A stretch of 64,000 nucleotides of DNA. Source: Alitabrizicola rongguiensis (lineage in GTDB: Bacteria > Pseudomonadota > Alphaproteobacteria > Rhodobacterales > Rhodobacteraceae). The translations under genes and the position numbers were made by a program. The stretch's first letter is position 1. Each line of letters starts with the position of its first letter. This document shows positions 26,023 to 34,591 of the stretch, one piece after another. The stretch is taken from positions 930,001 through 994,000 of the forward strand of contig NZ_JAKENF010000001.1 in NCBI RefSeq assembly GCF_021491355.1, given 5' to 3'. The notes under the pieces were generated by a model. That model was not told the DNA's origin. It did no database searches and saw nothing but the letters and a program-made list of their open reading frames with translations.

Positions 26023-26979
26023 ATGGCTGCGATAGAACAGTCCGACGTGCCACCGCACCGCAAGGGTCTGGTCAGCTGGTTCAACCGACGGGGCTGGTCC
26101 GACATCATCATCGCCACGCCCTATATCTGGCTGCTGGTCTTCTTTTTCCTGTCCTTCATCATCGTCGTAGCGATGAGCTTTGCGACAAGGACGCCGACCG
26201 CACCTCCGTTTTCCTTCGGGGGTGAGCATCCGCTGATCAACCTGGATGGCTACAAACGGCTGTTCCAGGACAGTCTCTATATTCGTGCTTTCCTGACTTC
26301 CGTGGTCAATGCGCTGATTGCCACGGCGCTTTGCCTTCTGATCGGCTATCCGATGGCTCTTGGTCTGACGCGTGTGTCGCGGGCATGGCGGAACATCCTG
26401 CTCATGCTGGTCATCCTGCCGTTCTGGACCTCATTCCTGCTGCGCGTCTATGCATGGATGGGTCTGATGAGCAACAACAGCTGGTTCAACCGCGGCCTGA
26501 CCTCGATCTGGAACTGGGTCGTCCCCACGGACTGGGCGCTGCGGTCAATCCCGATGATGAACACGAACTTCGCGGTCGTTCTGGTCATGGTCTATTCCTA
26601 CCTGCCCTTCATGATCTTGCCGCTCTTTGCAAATCTGGAAAAGCTGGACCAGACGCTGGATGAAGCGGCAATGGACCTGGGTTCGCGTCCGTTTCAGGTC
26701 TTTCGTGACGTGACGCTGCCTTTGTCGATCCCTGGCATCATCGCCGGCGGCTTGCTCGTTTTCATCCCTGCAGCGGGCGAACTGATCATCCCTTCGCTGG
26801 TCGGCAATTCCTCGCAACCGATGATCGGCCGCGTGATCTCGGATGAATTCGCCAGTGCGCGCGACTGGCCCATGGCATCCTCTGTCGCGGTCGCCCTGCT
26901 GCTGCTGCTGGTCTTGCCGATGATGCTTTACACGCATTTCGACGCCAAGGCCCAGGAACGGATGAAGGACGAGCCATGA
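26023..26979 (+). CDS. ABC transporter permease, PotB/PotH-like
   Basis: 318 aa. About six membrane segments beginning at residue ~35 (PYIWLLVFFFLSFIIVVAMSF) and an EAA-type loop EAAMDLGSRPFQVFRDVTLPLSIPGIIAG that contacts the ATPase. Start is 3 nt after the ATPase stop; the end overlaps the second permease by 4 nt. It forms the inner-membrane channel with the next gene product. N-terminal sequence MAAIEQSDVPPHRKGLVSWFNRRGW is a cytoplasmic tail. Confidence 0.93.
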   Translation: MAAIEQSDVPPHRKGLVSWFNRRGWSDIIIATPYIWLLVFFFLSFIIVVAMSFATRTPTAPPFSFGGEHPLINLDGYKRLFQDSLYIRAFLTSVVNALIATALCLLIGYPMALGLTRVSRAWRNILLMLVILPFWTSFLLRVYAWMGLMSNNSWFNRGLTSIWNWVVPTDWALRSIPMMNTNFAVVLVMVYSYLPFMILPLFANLEKLDQTLDEAAMDLGSRPFQVFRDVTLPLSIPGIIAGGLLVFIPAAGELIIPSLVGNSSQPMIGRVISDEFASARDWPMASSVAVALLLLLVLPMMLYTHFDAKAQERMKDEP

Positions 26980-27815
26980 ACCGCCGCCCCATCTTCCTTA
27001 TCACCGTGCTGTGTTTCGGGTTCGCGTTCTTCTACATCCCGATCCTGTCGATGATTGTCTACTCCTTCAACGCCTCGCGCCTGGCGACGGTCTGGGGCGG
27101 CTTCTCGACGAAGTGGTATGCCACGCTGTTCAGCAACAAGCAGGTAATCAGTGCAGCGATCCTGTCGCTGCAGATCGCGCTCCTTTCCGCCACCTGCGCC
27201 ACGATCCTAGGCACGATGGCTGGCATCGCCCTGGCGCGGTTCAAGAAGTTCCGTGGACGCGTGCTGTTCTCGGGGCTGATCACCGCGCCGCTTATCATGC
27301 CCGAGGTCATCACCGGCATCTCGTCGCTGATGCTGTTCATCCTGATGGCCCAGTGGATCGGCTGGCCGGCGAGCCGCGGCTTTACCACGGTTACCATCGC
27401 CCATATCACCTTCTCGATGACCTTCGTTGCGACGATCGTCAGTTCGCGCCTGATCGCTGCCGATCAGGCGATCGAAGAGGCGGCGATGGACCTTGGCTCA
27501 AAGCCCTGGCAGGTGATGAAGGACATTACCCTGCCGATCATCAGCCCCGCGATCCTGTCGGGTTGGCTTCTGGCCTTCACCATCTCGCTGGACGATGTGG
27601 TCATCACCAACTTCACTACCGGGCCCGGCAACACCACGCTGCCACTCCTGATCTGGTCGAAGGTCAAGCTTGGCGTAACGCCTGACATCAATGCACTTGC
27701 CACAATCATCGTCTGCATCGTCGGCTTGGGGGTCATTATCGCCGGGATAGTCATGAACCGCGCCGAGAAGCGCCGTGATGCAGATATCCGCCTGGCTTAT
27801 CGCGCAAACGAGTAA
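26976..27815 (+). CDS. ABC transporter permease, PotC/PotI-like
   Basis: 279 aa, typical for PotC/PotI. Membrane segments start near residue 5 (IFLITVLCFGFAFFYIPILSMIVYSFN); the EAA loop is EEAAMDLGSKPWQVMKDITLPIISPAILSGWLLAF, followed by the family's SLDDVVITNFTTGPG. The ATGA overlap with the first permease and a 3-nt gap to the cupin gene indicate the transporter and enzymes are one transcript. Confidence 0.93.
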   Translation: MNRRPIFLITVLCFGFAFFYIPILSMIVYSFNASRLATVWGGFSTKWYATLFSNKQVISAAILSLQIALLSATCATILGTMAGIALARFKKFRGRVLFSGLITAPLIMPEVITGISSLMLFILMAQWIGWPASRGFTTVTIAHITFSMTFVATIVSSRLIAADQAIEEAAMDLGSKPWQVMKDITLPIISPAILSGWLLAFTISLDDVVITNFTTGPGNTTLPLLIWSKVKLGVTPDINALATIIVCIVGLGVIIAGIVMNRAEKRRDADIRLAYRANE

Positions 27816-27818
27816 GGC

Positions 27819-28706
27819 ATGGACGACGCTGTTCTCGCACAACTGATGCTGCCTCCTGGACTGCCCGGCTCTGGCCGTCTGCGATACGCCGCAGCGATGC
27901 AACTGAACCGGGCGGGCCGACTTTCACCAGAGGCGCTCGAGGTCTTCCGGATCTGCTCGCCTCGCGATGGTGAAGACCCAATGATCCTGCTTGGTCAGCG
28001 GGGGCTTGCAAGGGAATTGCCCGCTCCCTCCGCATCATCGCCGGAACAGTCGCTTCATGCCCTTCTGGATGAGGTGGATGTCTATCTGTCTGGTCTTGCA
28101 GGCCCGGGGACTGGTGAGTTGCGCGCGGGGCTTGCAATGGCGCGTGGCAAGCCGATCAGCCTTCCAAAACCGCAGAAGTCGGCGGTGGTGGACGCTCATC
28201 TGCAGCAAGCGCTCGTCCAATTGCGCGCAACGCACCCGTCGCTGGCGCTGGCCATCGCGGCGGCGGCCCCGCTGCTGAAATGGGTCACTTATGACGCCTA
28301 CCCGGCGGAGTTGATCGGCGAAAGTTTCCGAACGGGGCACGCCTTTGCGAGCCTCGTTGGAGAAGAGGCGCCCTTCCGGGCCGAGGATTTCGACATCGGT
28401 CTGTTCCTGATCGCGCCGCACGTGCTCTACCGCGACCACAATCATGCTGCACCAGAGCTTTACGCACCTCTCACAGGCCCCCACGGTTGGCGCTTCGGAC
28501 CTGATGCATCGCTTGTCATCAAACCCGCGCATGAGCCGGTTTGGAACGACCCGTTCGCGCCACATCTGACCAAGGTTGGCCCTGTCCCCTTCCTGTGCCT
28601 CTTCGGGTGGACCCGCGACGTGATGCAACCCGCTACTGTCCTGCCGGCCACTGACTGGCCGCAGCTTGAATCCCTGCGCATCACACCCACCGGAACCTTC
28701 GAATGA
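27819..28706 (+). CDS. cupin protein with DMSP-lyase-like metal motif
   Basis: 295 aa. Residues ~195-265 form a cupin: HVLYRDHNHAAPELYAPLTG supplies Tyr204, His207, His209, Glu213 and Tyr215; a second motif around IKPAHEPVWN supplies His238. The Y-x2-H-x-H-x3-E-x-Y pattern is that of the dimethylsulphoniopropionate lyase-like (DddQ/DddL-type) cupin superfamily. An N-terminal helical region of ~190 residues is longer than in DddQ (~200 aa total). It may be a lyase or isomerase for the operon's substrate; DMSP cleavage itself is only a possibility. It overlaps the next gene by 4 nt. Confidence 0.7.
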   Translation: MDDAVLAQLMLPPGLPGSGRLRYAAAMQLNRAGRLSPEALEVFRICSPRDGEDPMILLGQRGLARELPAPSASSPEQSLHALLDEVDVYLSGLAGPGTGELRAGLAMARGKPISLPKPQKSAVVDAHLQQALVQLRATHPSLALAIAAAAPLLKWVTYDAYPAELIGESFRTGHAFASLVGEEAPFRAEDFDIGLFLIAPHVLYRDHNHAAPELYAPLTGPHGWRFGPDASLVIKPAHEPVWNDPFAPHLTKVGPVPFLCLFGWTRDVMQPATVLPATDWPQLESLRITPTGTFE

Positions 28707-30337
28707 CCTCCGACCTTCTCATCGTAAATGCCCGCATCCGGACGATGGATGCGGCGCGACCCACTGCCGATGCCTTGCTCATCCGGGCAGAGCGCATCGT
28801 TGCCCTCGGTACGGAAGCCGAGGTGACGACACTGGCCGCTCCAGATGCGCGCAGAATCGATGCCGGAGGCCGGCTGGTCCTGCCGGGCTTCCAGGACCCG
28901 CATATCCATCTTCTGTCCGGGGGCACCGACCTTGCGACAGCCGCGCCTCTGTATGAGGTCTCGACAATTGCGGAACTCCAGGCAGCCATGGCCGCCCATG
29001 CGCAGAAGGTCCCACACCTCGAGCTGGTCGTAGGCTCCGGGTGGCAGCCGGGCCATTTCGGCGACGACAATCTGACGCGCCACGTCATCGATGCGGTCAT
29101 CGCTGATCGCCCCGCGGTGCTTTACGACAGCTCCTTCCACAATGCCTGCCTCAACTCTCGGGCTTTGCTGATGGCAGGGATCACGAAGGGCATCGCTGAC
29201 CCGATGAACGGGCATTTCGTTCTGGACGAAGCTGGCGAGCCGACCGGCATGCTCCATGAAGACGCAATCCAATGGGCGCTGGAGCGGCTTCCCCAGCTGA
29301 CCGACGCGGACTATCTTGATGGTCTTCGCGCAGGCCAGGCGCATGCGAACCGCCATGGTATCACCGGCGTGATCGATCCCCGCGTGACCGAGCTTGAAAC
29401 CCGCATCTATGGCATGGCGGTCGAACGGGGCGAACTGACCCTTCGGGTCTGCGGTGCCGCACTGGTCAAGGAGCAAGATACGCCGGAAGAGGCTGTCGCG
29501 CGGCTTTCGGCCATGCGCGCCGCCCATCCCGGACCGGATTTCTGGGTCCAGTCCGCCAAATTCTTCATGGACGGCGTGTTCGAAAACCGCACGGCCGCTC
29601 TGCTGGCACCCTATGCCGACCCTCCGGGCGGCAACTGCCCGACCATGTTCACGGCCGAACAGACCAAGGCGCTGATGGTTGCCCTCGATGCCGCGCGGTT
29701 CCAGATTCACGTCCATGTCATCGGCGATGCAGCCGCACGTACGTCAATCGAGGGGCTTGAGGCTGCGGTCGCCGCGAACGGACGTTGGCCGGCCTGCCAT
29801 CAGCTGACTCACCTCCAGCTTGTCGATCCTGGCGACTTTGCCCGAATCGCAAAGGTCGGGGCGATGGCAAACATCCAGACACTCTGGGCGCAACTGAGCC
29901 CGACGATCCCGGACATCGCGCTGGACATGATCGGCCCCGCACGCCGCAGTGAGGTCTATGCCTTTCGGCGGATGCTGAACGAAGGCACCGGCTGGTGCCT
30001 GTCCTCGGACTGGCCTGTTTCAACGCTCAATCCCTTCGAGATCATCGAAACCGCTGTGACCCGGCAGGCCCGCCGAGACGAAGGGCCGAAAGAGCCGTTT
30101 CTTCCTTGGGAGCGGCTGACAGTCGAAGAGGCGGTCCTTGGCTATACCGCCCATGCGGCCACGGCCTGCTGGCGCGGCGACTTCACCGGGCGACTGCTGC
30201 CCGGTTTCTCTGCGGATCTCATCGTTCTGGATCAGGACATCTTCGCTTGCGCGCCAGACGAGATTTCGGCGACGAATGTGCTGCTCACGCTCTTCAAGGG
30301 GCGTGAAGTCTGGCGGGCGGAGGTGTTCGATGGCTGA
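28703..30337 (+). CDS. amidohydrolase, YtcJ-like
   Basis: 544 aa. N-terminal composite beta-sandwich ([32 protein letters not shown]) leading to the metal motif [13 protein letters not shown] (His67, His69). Further metal or substrate residues are in [14 protein letters not shown] and [16 protein letters not shown], and the C-terminal [19 protein letters not shown] completes the fold. The YtcJ group of the metal-dependent hydrolases acts on amide or related C-N bonds; substrates are mostly unknown. The start overlaps the cupin gene; its stop overlaps the methyltransferase start by 8 nt, so it belongs to the same operon. Confidence 0.88.
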   Translation: MTSDLLIVNARIRTMDAARPTADALLIRAERIVALGTEAEVTTLAAPDARRIDAGGRLVLPGFQDPHIHLLSGGTDLATAAPLYEVSTIAELQAAMAAHAQKVPHLELVVGSGWQPGHFGDDNLTRHVIDAVIADRPAVLYDSSFHNACLNSRALLMAGITKGIADPMNGHFVLDEAGEPTGMLHEDAIQWALERLPQLTDADYLDGLRAGQAHANRHGITGVIDPRVTELETRIYGMAVERGELTLRVCGAALVKEQDTPEEAVARLSAMRAAHPGPDFWVQSAKFFMDGVFENRTAALLAPYADPPGGNCPTMFTAEQTKALMVALDAARFQIHVHVIGDAAARTSIEGLEAAVAANGRWPACHQLTHLQLVDPGDFARIAKVGAMANIQTLWAQLSPTIPDIALDMIGPARRSEVYAFRRMLNEGTGWCLSSDWPVSTLNPFEIIETAVTRQARRDEGPKEPFLPWERLTVEEAVLGYTAHAATACWRGDFTGRLLPGFSADLIVLDQDIFACAPDEISATNVLLTLFKGREVWRAEVFDG

Positions 30338-31115
30338 GCAGGACGAGGAGCTGTACGGCGACAAGCTGGTCCGTATCCTTGCAGCGATCTGGGGTGAAGG
30401 CTTCCTCTCGCCGGGTGGCCGCGACGAGGTCGCCCGGCTGGTGGCAGGCTGCGACCTGATCGGCAAATCCGTGCTGGACATCGGTTGTGGTGCGGGAGGA
30501 ATCGATATCGCGTTGGTCGAGTCCCATGGCGCTGGCTACGTCACCGGGATCGACGTCGAGGATGGCGTGATCGGTCATGCCCGCCGTCTGGTCGAGCGGC
30601 GTGGGCTGACCGACCGGATCGGACTGACGAAAGTCGCCCCGGGGCCCCTGCCCTTTCCTCCCGGCACATTCGACATCGTGTTCTCAAAGGATTCGATCGT
30701 CCACATTCCCGACAAGCACGCCCTGATGCGCGAGGTGTTCCGCGTTCTGAGGCCGGGTGGATGGTTCATCGCCTCTGACTGGCTCATCGGCCACGACGGG
30801 ACGCCCAGCCCGGCAATGGCGGCTTACATTGCCGCCGAGGGCCTCGACTTCGGCATGGCGTCGCCTGCACGCTATGCGGATGCGATGCACAAGGCAGGTT
30901 TCGAGCAGGTCTCGACCATAAGCCGGAACACCTGGTATCGCGACGTCGCGAAGGCCGAGTTGGAGCGGCTCAGGGGCCCCCTCGGCGCGGAAGTCACCCG
31001 TGAACTCGGGGCAGACTTCGTGGCCCACAATGTTGAAATCTGGGAGCGAATGGTTCCGGTCCTCGAAGCTGGCGAGCACTGCCCGACCCACCTCAAGGCG
31101 CGCAAGCCAGCCTGA
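30330..31115 (+). CDS. SAM-dependent methyltransferase, phosphoethanolamine N-methyltransferase-like
   Basis: 261 aa from ATG 30330. SAM motif [16 protein letters not shown], then [15 protein letters not shown]. The stretch [35 protein letters not shown] resembles the post-II region of phosphoethanolamine N-methyltransferases (SRDTILHIxDK in plants). An N-methyltransferase at the end of a demethylation operon is unexpected: it might regenerate or detoxify an intermediate, or use the substrate as methyl acceptor. It overlaps the amidohydrolase by 8 nt. The acceptor is inferred from similarity only. Confidence 0.8.
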   Translation: MAEQDEELYGDKLVRILAAIWGEGFLSPGGRDEVARLVAGCDLIGKSVLDIGCGAGGIDIALVESHGAGYVTGIDVEDGVIGHARRLVERRGLTDRIGLTKVAPGPLPFPPGTFDIVFSKDSIVHIPDKHALMREVFRVLRPGGWFIASDWLIGHDGTPSPAMAAYIAAEGLDFGMASPARYADAMHKAGFEQVSTISRNTWYRDVAKAELERLRGPLGAEVTRELGADFVAHNVEIWERMVPVLEAGEHCPTHLKARKPA

Positions 31116-31170
31116 CAGGCATCGCTCGTGCGTTAAGGCTTTCTTCACCAAGCACCGCGAGGCTTGCGCC

Positions 31171-31935
31171 ATGACCCGCAGCCGCGCCTTCTCGGATCGA
31201 CCACTGCCGCTCTTCTCCGACATCGGGGACGAAGCCGATGCGGCCCCGCTGCCACAGCGCTTGCCATCCTATGTCGCAGGTCACCGTGAGCGTCTGCGTA
31301 CGCGGTTCATCGCCGGAGGCGCGGATGCCGTTCCGGATTACGAACTGCTGGAACTCCTTCTTTTCGATGCAATGGCCAAGAAGGACATGAAGCCGCTGGC
31401 ACATCGCCTGATCGAGGCCTTCGGTGACCTGAACGGCGTCATCACCGCCAGCGAGGCGCGCCTGCGCCAGCAGGAGGGCGTGGGCGATGCAGTGCTCGTC
31501 CGCATCAAGCTGGCCGAGGCGATTGCGCGGCGAATGGCACGGTCGCGCGTCATCAACCGCCCGGTTCTGTCCTCTTGGGATGCGCTTCTCGACTATTGCC
31601 ATACCGCCATGTCACACCGAGAGACCGAACAGTTCCGCATCCTGTTCCTCGACCGAAAGAATGTCCTGATCGCCGACGAGGAACAGGCACGGAGCACGGT
31701 GGATCACGTGCCAGTCTATCCGCGCGAGGTGGTGAAACGGGCGCTGGAGTTGAACGCGAGCGCGCTGATCCTCGTCCACAACCACCCCTCTGGCGATCCC
31801 ACCCCGTCCGAAGCCGACATTGCCATGACCGCACAGGTGCAGGATGCCGCGGCGGTTCTTGGCATCGTTCTGCACGATCATCTGATCGTTGGCCGCTCAC
31901 GCGAGGTCAGTTTTCGGGCACGGGGCTTTCTCTAG
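31171..31935 (+). CDS. radC: RadC family JAMM-domain protein
   Basis: 254 aa from ATG 31171. A UPF0758/RadC protein with a helix-hairpin-helix region (LEAFGDLNGVITASEARLRQQEGVGDAVLVRIKLAEA, in the reading IEAFGDL...) and the C-terminal JAMM metal motif LVHNHPSGDPTPSEADIAMT. Annotated historically as DNA repair, but its biochemical function is not established. It lies 55 bp after the catabolic operon. Its 3' end overlaps the convergent PBP-OmpA gene by 29 bp. Confidence 0.93.
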   Translation: MTRSRAFSDRPLPLFSDIGDEADAAPLPQRLPSYVAGHRERLRTRFIAGGADAVPDYELLELLLFDAMAKKDMKPLAHRLIEAFGDLNGVITASEARLRQQEGVGDAVLVRIKLAEAIARRMARSRVINRPVLSSWDALLDYCHTAMSHRETEQFRILFLDRKNVLIADEEQARSTVDHVPVYPREVVKRALELNASALILVHNHPSGDPTPSEADIAMTAQVQDAAAVLGIVLHDHLIVGRSREVSFRARGFL

Positions 31936-33427
31936 GCGCGCGCAGCCAGACCTCGACGCGCCGGTTGATCTGACGCCCGATCGCAGTCTCGTCGCAGGCC
32001 ATCGGCAGCGCCTCGCCAAATGCGTCGATCGAGGTCTTGACCCGCAGGTCGCCCAGATCGGGCACCGCATCGGCGACTGCGTTGAAGACAACCTCGGCCC
32101 GTTCGCGCGACAGTTCAAGGTTTGCAGCCGGATCACCTGATCCGTCCGAGAAACCGACGAAGACAAGCTCCCGGTCGCTGAAGTGACCGGTCTCGATCAA
32201 GCGGACAAGATCAACCAGGTGATCCCGTGACGAAGCGTCGAGACGGCTTGTACCGTCCTCGAACCGGAAGGTGGCCGAAATCCTCTCCGCTCCATGCATG
32301 GAGGAGGTCAGGCGCTGAGCTTCTGCCAGGCCTGCGTCACCAGCAGCGCGGATCACGTTCACCAGGCGGTGACCGTCGCTCACAAGATCGGTCTGCTCCA
32401 TCCCGCGGCCAAGAAGGCCGCCTTCGGCAAGTGCGGCGTTCGCCGAGGGCGAATTGACGAACTCGAGAAACTCGCGCCCAAGCAAGGGCAGATGCCGCTT
32501 GGCGGTCAACAAGTAGAATGGTTGAGCCAGGGGATAGTCTTCGGCCTTTACCGAAAGAGCGGACGGCTCGAGCAGGAAGCCACAACTGTCCGTCAAGGGC
32601 ATGACCCGTGCCATCCCTGCATCGGCAGAAGTAGTTACCGCAATCCCCCAAGGATCGCGCGTAACCGCAGCCGCAAGGGCGGCCGCATCTTCGTGAGTTT
32701 CGCCGACGATGAGGGGCTGACCCAGTCGCGTTTCCAGCGCGGCCCGGAAGCCGGACTGCGGCGCCAGCGCATGCACGACCACCGGCATGTCGGGCCCACC
32801 CAGCTCGGACCAGTTCGTGACCTTGCCAGACAGGACGCGCGCAAGGTCCGCCGTCGCCAGTTGCGCAATGGGGTTCTTGGGCGATACCACGGCGACGAGT
32901 GCCTGTACGCCAAGGGTCGTGGCAATCAATCCGGGTTCCGGCAGATCGGCCAGATCGAAATCGGCAGCAGCGCTCCTCAAGGCTTCGACCGCGGGGCCAG
33001 GCGCTGCGGGCGTAAAGCTGAACCGAGCCAGAACGATCTCTTCGTCCGGATCGTAGATGGTATGGACAGCTCCTGAACCCGTCACTTCGGTGCGCAGCGC
33101 CAACCCGCGTGCCTGGGCAAAGGCAGCCAGCAGACCGGGCAGCAGCCGCGCGCCCTTGTCCGGGCTGCCGGTTACGCGCAACTCTGCGACATAGCTCGTC
33201 AAGTCCGGGCAGCCCGGACCATCGCAGATGACGCCCTGTGCATCGACAGTCAGCAGGCCGTAGCGGGTCATGATGCGATAAAGTTCGCCGTCGAATCCCT
33301 GCAGACTGCCTGACAGCGCCAAAGTGCCATCCCGCGACGTCAGCGTGATGTCTTGGGCCGCAGCAGCAACAGGAAAGGCGATCAGCGCGGCAAGGATTGC
33401 CGCGCAACGCATCAGGAAAACTCTCAA
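31907..33427 (-). CDS. phosphate-binding-like periplasmic domain fused to OmpA-family domain
   Basis: 506 aa with signal peptide (RCAAILAALIAFPVAAAAQ). Residues ~90-345 resemble PstS-type substrate-binding proteins (VVSPKNPIAQLATADLARVLSGKVTNWSELGG, HALAPQSGFRAALETRLG, DPWGIAVTTS). Residues ~385-500 form an OmpA C-terminal peptidoglycan-binding domain (ATFRFEDGTSRLDASSRDHLVDLVRLI, VGFSDGSGDPAANLELSRERAEVV, CDETAIGRQINRRVEVWLR). It is probably a cell-wall-anchored periplasmic binding or sensing protein. The 3' end overlaps radC by 29 bp in convergent orientation. Confidence 0.85.
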   Translation of the reverse strand: MRVFLMRCAAILAALIAFPVAAAAQDITLTSRDGTLALSGSLQGFDGELYRIMTRYGLLTVDAQGVICDGPGCPDLTSYVAELRVTGSPDKGARLLPGLLAAFAQARGLALRTEVTGSGAVHTIYDPDEEIVLARFSFTPAAPGPAVEALRSAAADFDLADLPEPGLIATTLGVQALVAVVSPKNPIAQLATADLARVLSGKVTNWSELGGPDMPVVVHALAPQSGFRAALETRLGQPLIVGETHEDAAALAAAVTRDPWGIAVTTSADAGMARVMPLTDSCGFLLEPSALSVKAEDYPLAQPFYLLTAKRHLPLLGREFLEFVNSPSANAALAEGGLLGRGMEQTDLVSDGHRLVNVIRAAGDAGLAEAQRLTSSMHGAERISATFRFEDGTSRLDASSRDHLVDLVRLIETGHFSDRELVFVGFSDGSGDPAANLELSRERAEVVFNAVADAVPDLGDLRVKTSIDAFGEALPMACDETAIGRQINRRVEVWLRAPRESPVPEN

Positions 33428-33469
33428 GAAGTGCTGCCTCTGCCCCGGTTCGAATGCCCGCCAGCGGTA

Positions 33470-34435
33470 TCAGTCCGCCGCAGCGAGTTTCGTTCCCGGA
33501 CGCAGATTTTTCAACTCAAGATACTGACCGATTGCATCGCAGCCGGGCATGGAGACAGCGAGGTCAGTGGTCGTTACTTCACCCCGGCCCGCCTCGAGCA
33601 GTTCGCCCACGAGATCTCGATTGCAAGTTTCTCGTGTCACTGCCGCTTCGACCAGGACCGGAACCTCGGATGCTCCCGTCGGGAAGGTATAGATCTCTGC
33701 CAGCAATGGTGCTGGAACCTGATCGTTCCCCAGCACAGACAGGAATCCGTGCCGCGGCAGAAGCCGGTTGTCCGGCTTGCCCGGATTTGCTGCCGAGATA
33801 TGACCGGGATCGCCGAAGTCGGCGCCATCCTCGAACGCGTTCACCTGGAACGCCTGCGCGCCCAGCCATTGCACCCCGAAGCGGCGATAGGCATCGGCCT
33901 CCGGCACATTGACCGTTGCGACCGCGCTGGTGCCGTCGTGGAACAAGGCCGTAACGTCAGCGGATTCTGTCATGGCCGGAAGCGAGGCGGCGAGAATTCC
34001 GGCGGCATTCGTGCGGTAGGTGACGGTCAGCGCCGCGTGGCGCAGGACGACACGCTGATCAGCATGGCAGGGCGACGACAACGAGATGTCCAGCATCGCT
34101 CCAGCCACGACCGCGACATCAAGACGAGTCTCGCAATCGGGGGACGAAAACTCGGACCGGGCTTCAGGCTCCGGAAGAGCCATTGGCGGCAAGACCAAGG
34201 GCTGCTGTGTATTCCCGGGCACGATCAGCGGCAGTTCATCACCGATCCCGGGTTCGACCATCGAGTTCGATTTCGGCAACTCGGCCGAGAGTTGGACGAT
34301 ATCCTTGGGGATCGGCTTTGCGTCACGTGCAGTTTGCTGCGATGCCGGCGTGTTGCTTTGCACCACATGGCCAGATCCGATTGCAATGCCGATCACGACG
34401 GCAATGCGAACGATCCGTTTGTACCTGTCTTCCAT
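33470..34435 (-). CDS. N-terminally anchored protein of unknown function
   Basis: 321 aa from ATG 34435 (MEDRYKRIVRIAVVIGIAIGSGHVV), which gives one N-terminal membrane segment followed by a Pro/Ser-rich linker (residues ~25-90) and a periplasmic-looking domain. Four cysteines (CETRLD, CHADQR, CNRDLV, CDAIGQ) could pair as disulphides outside the cytoplasm. I do not recognise the family. It lies 42 bp upstream of the PBP-OmpA gene on the same strand, suggesting one envelope operon. The upstream 156 bp before secA contain no obvious motif. Confidence 0.75.
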   Translation of the reverse strand: MEDRYKRIVRIAVVIGIAIGSGHVVQSNTPASQQTARDAKPIPKDIVQLSAELPKSNSMVEPGIGDELPLIVPGNTQQPLVLPPMALPEPEARSEFSSPDCETRLDVAVVAGAMLDISLSSPCHADQRVVLRHAALTVTYRTNAAGILAASLPAMTESADVTALFHDGTSAVATVNVPEADAYRRFGVQWLGAQAFQVNAFEDGADFGDPGHISAANPGKPDNRLLPRHGFLSVLGNDQVPAPLLAEIYTFPTGASEVPVLVEAAVTRETCNRDLVGELLEAGRGEVTTTDLAVSMPGCDAIGQYLELKNLRPGTKLAAAD

Positions 34436-34591
34436 CGGACACCCCAGGCCCACCCAGATTGCGACGCTAGGGCGTGAATCCGGCTGATCCGTGGCTTAAG
34501 GGCGTTTTGATTCCATCATCGAAACGCGGAATGCGGCAGGTTTCCCCGCCGAATCCCGATTCTGGTCACGTTTTCGTCAAATAGAGGCGCG

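Noticed and set aside
14777-31115. Mobile element or genomic island ends around the catabolic operon
   Set aside because: No integrase, transposase, tRNA or direct repeats are visible at either boundary, and base composition looks like the rest of the window.
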